From Alphaproteobacteria bacterium (GTDB lineage: Bacteria; Pseudomonadota; Alphaproteobacteria; JAJFFI01): a stretch of DNA of 8,608 bases. Under the pieces are notes generated by a model that was not told where the DNA came from, made no database searches, and saw only the letters and a program-made list of their open reading frames with translations. Shown here in pieces: positions 5,678 through 8,608 of the stretch (position 1 is the first letter of the stretch; each line of letters starts with the position of its first letter). Position numbers and translations under genes: made by a program. Where the stretch lies: contig JAJFFI010000397.1 in NCBI GenBank assembly GCA_021776755.1, positions 1 to 8,608 on the forward strand, written 5' to 3'.

Positions 5678-6727
5678 TCATTCGGCGGCTTTGGCGGCCC
5701 GCGCGGCCTCGCGCTCGGTTTTGCGGACCTCCTTGCGTTGGGCGGCGCGGCGGGCCATCGCCCGGGCCTCGAGCCACTGCCAGAGCACCATGCCGGCGGC
5801 GGCCGAGATGTATTCGCGGATGCGGGTGATGAGCGAGATCGCCAGCATCGAGGCCGGGTCGACGCCGACGAGGCCCGCGAGCAGCACGTAGGCGCCCTCC
5901 TGCAGGCCGAGACCGTTGGGCACCAGGAAGCCCGCGTCGCGCACGGTGGCGGCGATGGCGCGGAGCATCATCGCCTCGACGAGCGTGATCGGATGGCCGA
6001 CGAGCCAGGCGGCGAGCCAGACCTCGAAACCGAACATTACGCGCGACAGGGTGCGGATGAAGACCGCGAGCCAGAAGCGGCCCGGGCGGGTGTAAACGTC
6101 GGCGATGGCGGTATCGAAGCTGGCCGCGGCGCGGGCGTATTTCCCGGCCGTTGCGGGGGCCATGCGGCGCGTGAGCCGGCGGACGATCGCCTCGACCTTG
6201 CCCGCGCGCTGCACCAGCATGAAGCCGAGCCCGCCGACGAACAGCAGGCCGACACCCAAGGCCGCATAGAGCACCACGCCGGCCTCGGCCGAAAGCCAGA
6301 TCAGCAGTGCGACGCCGCAGAGCGCCCAGAGTGCCGAGGAGAAGGTCTGGATGGTCTTGTCGCCAACGACGGACGCGGTGACGGTCGCGAGCGGGTGGCC
6401 TTCGAAGGCCAGCAGGCGCGCCTTGACGACCTCGCCGCCGATTGTGCCCGACGGGATCAGCGCATTGACCGCGCCGCCAAGCCACATGGCGCGGGCAAGC
6501 GAGAGGAGCGGCGGCGCGGTCCCCGGCCCCGTGCCCGGCGCGAACATCAGCCCCCACGAGAACGCGGCGGTGAACATGTGCGGGATATAGATCAGGAAGA
6601 CCAGCAGGATGCCGGGCCCGGCCGCGGCAAGGCCGGCCCAGACCTCGCCCGCGCCCTGCCACACGACAAGCGCCGCAAGCAGGGCGGCACCGACCAGAAA
6701 GGCAATCCAGCGAAGGGATTTTTTCAA
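5678..6727 (-). CDS. hpnL: Hopanoid-associated flippase-like membrane protein HpnL
   Basis: The 349-residue product is a polytopic inner-membrane protein of the lysylphosphatidylglycerol synthetase transmembrane/flippase-like superfamily. It matches HpnL, whose proposed role is in hopanoid transport or modification. Hydrophobic segments fall at about residues 7-23, 38-58, 127-146, 151-172, 218-242 and 277-315. The motif GGAVNALIPSGTIGGE (84-99), followed by VVKARLLA, is characteristic, as is VRDAGFLVPNGLGLQEG (262-278). The C-terminus (about 320-349) is highly charged and Arg/Ala-rich, probably cytoplasmic. The start is TTG at 6727-6725: an in-frame stop lies 19 codons upstream, there is no ATG or GTG between, and the next ATG (residue 51) would remove the first helix. 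The ribosome site is weak (GAG about 8 nt upstream). It is cotranscribed with hpnA. Confidence 0.9.
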   Translation of the reverse strand: MKKSLRWIAFLVGAALLAALVVWQGAGEVWAGLAAAGPGILLVFLIYIPHMFTAAFSWGLMFAPGTGPGTAPPLLSLARAMWLGGAVNALIPSGTIGGEVVKARLLAFEGHPLATVTASVVGDKTIQTFSSALWALCGVALLIWLSAEAGVVLYAALGVGLLFVGGLGFMLVQRAGKVEAIVRRLTRRMAPATAGKYARAAASFDTAIADVYTRPGRFWLAVFIRTLSRVMFGFEVWLAAWLVGHPITLVEAMMLRAIAATVRDAGFLVPNGLGLQEGAYVLLAGLVGVDPASMLAISLITRIREYISAAAGMVLWQWLEARAMARRAAQRKEVRKTEREAARAAKAAE

Positions 6728-6750
6728 GAGAAAACTCGCAAATTCACGTT

Positions 6751-6781
6751 CTGTAACAACCGCGTGTGACGCTGGTTACAG
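6751..6781. promoter_or_regulatory. Inverted repeat CTGTAAC/GTTACAG upstream of hpnL
   Basis: CTGTAAC (6751-6757) and GTTACAG (6775-6781) form a perfect 7-bp inverted repeat with a 17-nt spacer. The outer half overlaps the candidate -10 element TGTAAC of hpnL, and the inner half lies about 25 nt before its TTG start. This may be a regulator site or an mRNA stem in the leader. Confidence 0.4.
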
Positions 6782-6786
6782 CATTG

Positions 6787-6810
6787 AAACCGGGAAATCG
6801 CCAAACCGGG
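6787..6810. repeat. Direct repeat AAACCGGG at 16-nt spacing upstream of hpnL
   Basis: AAACCGGG occurs at 6787-6794 and again at 6803-6810, with AAATCGCC between. Start-to-start spacing is 16 nt, about one and a half helical turns. The repeats cover the candidate -35 region and promoter spacer of hpnL. A paired-site regulator is possible. Confidence 0.4.
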
Positions 6811-7032
6811 TTTTCGCATAACGGCCCATGCAGACGCAACGAGAGGCCGCCCGGCGGCAGCAAGGATGCGGCCGATTTTTGTCAGGTAGCGCCGGGCAGG
6901 TTTCTAATGCAAGTGATTTCAAAGACCAAGAACCGCGCCCGGAAGACCGGTCGGCGGACACGCCGACAAGCTGATCGCAGCGCCCCTCTTCGACGGCACC
7001 ATCGCGCCCGGCCTCCGGCGCCCAAGCCCTGC

Positions 7033-8253
7033 CTACGCCCATCCCGGGAAACGCCCCGGCACGAGCCAGGGCTTGCCGGGATTGCCATCGCCCGACACGA
7101 CGGCCTCGGCCAGCCAGCGGGCGGTCGCGGGTGCGGCATGCATCCCGATGCTGCCCATGCCGCCGTGGATGTAGAGACCCTCGATGGGCGAGCGGCCCGC
7201 GACCGGCAGGCCATCGGAGACCATGGGCCGGTTTCCCGGATAGACATTCTGGACGCGCGGGCCTTCCATCGCCCCGATCAGCCGCATCGCCCGTCCGGCG
7301 ATCCGGGCCGGCATGTCGGTGTTCCGCACGAGATCGCGGAACGCGGGCTGGATCGAAGCCCCCATGCGGGCGTCGCCGCCGCGCATCGGGTTGAGGCAGA
7401 GCGCCTCGACCGCCGGCAGATCGTCACACTGGTCGGCCACGTCCGACAGGCGTCCGAGTGCCATCCGCCGGCCCAGCTCTTCCTGATCCGGCCAGGTGAG
7501 TTCTTCCATGATCCACGGCAGGTCGAAGCCCAGCGGCCCGAACTGGATCAGCCAGCCACGCCCCGCGGTAAAGGGCAGCGCCGGCAGCGGCCCGTCGCCG
7601 ACCACGCGCCGCATCAGCTCGCCGGTCCATCCGCCGTTGGCGAGGAACACCATGTCGGCGGCGATGATCCCGTCGTCGGTCAGCACGCCCTCGACCTTGC
7701 CGCCGCGGCTGTGGACCTGGACCACCCGGCAGCCGGTCCGGAACTCGGCCCCCGCCTCCCGCGCGGCATGGGCGAAGGCGTGGGTCGCGCCCATCGGCTC
7801 TAGCGTCCAGGCGCGGTCGACGAAGAAGCCCCCCGCGACATTGAGCTTCAGACGGGGATGATCGCGGGCGAGCGTCTCGCCGCTGACCCGCTCGACGCGG
7901 TGGCCGACGGTCTCCATGCGGCCGGGAATTTCGGCGCCGCGCTCGAGCGCCTCGTCCGTGGCCGAGACCAGCAGTTGCCCGATCCTGGCGAACTCGAACG
8001 GCACCGGACCATCGGCGAGTTCCTCGTAGATCGCGGCGCAGGCGTCGAGCAGTTCAACCACCTCGGTCTGCGGGCCGCCCAGCAAAGTGCCGGTGTTGCG
8101 CCCCGACGACTCGGCGGCGATCCAGTTCTGCTCGAGCACGACAGGCCGGATCCCGCGCCGCGCGAGCTCCCAGGCGAGCGTGCAGCCCGCAATTCCCGCG
8201 CCAACAATGATTGCGTCATAAGGGCCGTTTCCCGCCGGTTTCTTCTGAGCCAT
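7033..8253 (-). CDS. DAO-family FAD-dependent oxidoreductase (amine/amino-acid oxidase type)
   Basis: The 406-residue protein belongs to the DAO (PF01266) family, which oxidises N-substituted or D-amino acids and related amines using FAD. The FAD-binding Rossmann motif is VGAGIAGCTLA (17-27), ending in acidic E41. ESSGRNTG (48-55) is the flavin-contacting segment of sarcosine and D-amino acid oxidase relatives. The C-terminal FAD motif is RPMVSDGLPVAG (342-353), then GLYIHGGMGSIGMH (359-372). The substrate cannot be read from the sequence. The start chosen is ATG 8253 with GGGAGG upstream. A further in-frame ATG lies at 8292 but overlaps the palindromic operator region and has no better site. 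The divergent GntR gene next door suggests a substrate-induced catabolic enzyme. Confidence 0.88.
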   Translation of the reverse strand: MAQKKPAGNGPYDAIIVGAGIAGCTLAWELARRGIRPVVLEQNWIAAESSGRNTGTLLGGPQTEVVELLDACAAIYEELADGPVPFEFARIGQLLVSATDEALERGAEIPGRMETVGHRVERVSGETLARDHPRLKLNVAGGFFVDRAWTLEPMGATHAFAHAAREAGAEFRTGCRVVQVHSRGGKVEGVLTDDGIIAADMVFLANGGWTGELMRRVVGDGPLPALPFTAGRGWLIQFGPLGFDLPWIMEELTWPDQEELGRRMALGRLSDVADQCDDLPAVEALCLNPMRGGDARMGASIQPAFRDLVRNTDMPARIAGRAMRLIGAMEGPRVQNVYPGNRPMVSDGLPVAGRSPIEGLYIHGGMGSIGMHAAPATARWLAEAVVSGDGNPGKPWLVPGRFPGWA

Positions 8254-8286
8254 GTTCGCCTCCCGTGTTGGCCGTGTCGATTTCAG

Positions 8287-8316
8287 TTGCAATTTTTGGA
8301 TATTGGATCCAATATC
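8287..8316 (+). promoter_or_regulatory. Possible promoter of the GntR gene, overlapping the operator
   Basis: TTGCAA (8287-8292) and AATATC (8311-8316) are 18 nt apart; the -10 match is weak. The palindrome covers the spacer and -10, fitting autorepression. The -10 ends only 5 nt before the ATG at 8322, so the message would be leaderless or nearly so. Low confidence. Confidence 0.3.
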
Positions 8317-8317
8317 C
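8298..8317. promoter_or_regulatory. Perfect 20-bp palindrome, probable GntR operator
   Basis: GGATATTGGA followed by TCCAATATCC is a perfect 20-bp palindrome in the 68-bp gap between the divergent oxidoreductase and GntR starts. Its core ATTGGATCCAAT is the kind of short palindrome that FadR-subfamily GntR dimers bind. It lies 45 bp upstream of the oxidoreductase ATG and 5 bp before the GntR ATG, so one bound dimer could control both genes. Operator function is inferred from position and symmetry. Confidence 0.7.
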
Positions 8318-8321
8318 GATT

Positions 8322-8608
8322 ATGTCAAATCCACGCACCGGCGGGACGCTTGATCCTGCCCCAGACCCTGCAACAGACCCTGCATTCCCGCCGGTCCCGG
8401 AGGGCGAGGCCGGGCTCCACAAGCTTATCGCCCGGGCGCGCCCGCGGTTTCGCACGGCCACGGCGCTGGTCCACGACACCATGCGGACCGCGATCCTGAC
8501 CGGAACGTTCGCGCCGGGCACCGCCCTGCGGCAGGACACGCTGGCCGAGGCCTTCGACGTCAGCCGGATGCCGATCCGCGAAGCGCTCCGCCAGCTCGAG
8601 GCCGAGGG
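8322..8608 (+). CDS. GntR-family transcriptional regulator, 3' end cut by window edge
   Basis: The visible 95 residues carry the GntR winged helix-turn-helix from about 48 onward: ...MRTAILTGTFAPGTALRQ, then LAEAFDVSRMPIREALRQL, ending EAEG at the edge. The effector domain, which would tell the subfamily, is outside the window; the DNA-binding part looks FadR-like. The first 30 residues are Pro/Asp-rich with a DPA-type triplet repeat and are not part of the fold. The ATG at 8322 has no recognisable Shine-Dalgarno; an in-frame GTG at 8274 is an alternative, also without a good site. It probably regulates the divergent oxidoreductase and itself through the 8298-8317 palindrome. Confidence 0.88.
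   Translation, partial: MSNPRTGGTLDPAPDPATDPAFPPVPEGEAGLHKLIARARPRFRTATALVHDTMRTAILTGTFAPGTALRQDTLAEAFDVSRMPIREALRQLEAE

Larger units (their letters stand above)
6728..7032. other. Intergenic region upstream of hpnL
   Basis: About 305 bp separate hpnL from the oxidoreductase stop. The hpnL-proximal part holds a plausible minus-strand promoter: TTGGCG (6804-6799) and TGTAAC (6780-6775), 18 nt apart. It also holds direct repeats and an inverted repeat, listed separately. The distal part has a hairpin, GTCGGCG-GACA-CGCCGAC (6950-6967), that may help end the oxidoreductase transcript though no T-run follows. Short open frames here look spurious. Confidence 0.4.

Noticed and set aside
4642..6769. 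Long plus-strand frames opposite hpnA and hpnL
   Set aside because: Low-complexity Gly/Arg/Asp-rich antisense shadows of two recognised genes.
6776..7042. 88-codon minus-strand frame between the oxidoreductase and hpnL
   Set aside because: No ribosome site, biased shadow-like composition, and it overlaps the hpnL promoter region.

Overview
The window looks like the chromosome of a GC-rich alphaproteobacterium-like organism. It carries four genes of the hopanoid and isoprenoid pathways (hpnL, hpnA, ispH, hpnH), all on the minus strand, with strong GC-ending codon bias. I cannot place the genus.

Layout from left to right. Positions 1-820 (minus) hold hpnH, a radical-SAM adenosyl-hopene transferase cut by the left edge. 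Positions 931-1866 (minus) hold ispH, the last enzyme of the MEP pathway, with a leader of about 210 nt and a good promoter. Positions 2141-2629 (minus) hold an orphan protein resembling phage terminase small subunits, with a palindrome filling its promoter spacer. Positions 2690-3144 are AT-richer DNA with no convincing gene. Positions 3249-3764 and 3858-4574 (plus) are two unrecognised genes of lower GC than their surroundings: a two-part protein whose C-terminus resembles I78 protease inhibitors, and a protein that looks like an internal tandem duplication. A perfect 11-bp-stem hairpin (4572-4597) closes this pair. Positions 4681-6727 (minus) hold hpnA and hpnL, 7 bp apart and transcribed hpnL then hpnA. 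Positions 7033-8253 (minus) hold a DAO-type FAD-dependent oxidoreductase. From 8322 (plus) a divergent GntR-family regulator runs off the right edge, with a perfect 20-bp palindrome between the two starts.

How the genes work together. IspH makes IPP and DMAPP, the precursors of squalene and hopene. HpnH then adds an adenosyl group to diploptene, starting the C35 hopanoids. HpnA (predicted sugar or nucleotide epimerase) and HpnL (predicted flippase-like membrane protein) are hopanoid-associated. The plus-strand pair, the orphan terminase-like gene and the AT-rich DNA sit between the hpnL-hpnA and ispH-hpnH blocks, and look like an insertion into a formerly continuous locus (inference). The oxidoreductase and GntR regulator form a separate, probably catabolic, unit.

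The most novel material is the 3249-4574 gene pair. Its function is unknown and I do not assign one.
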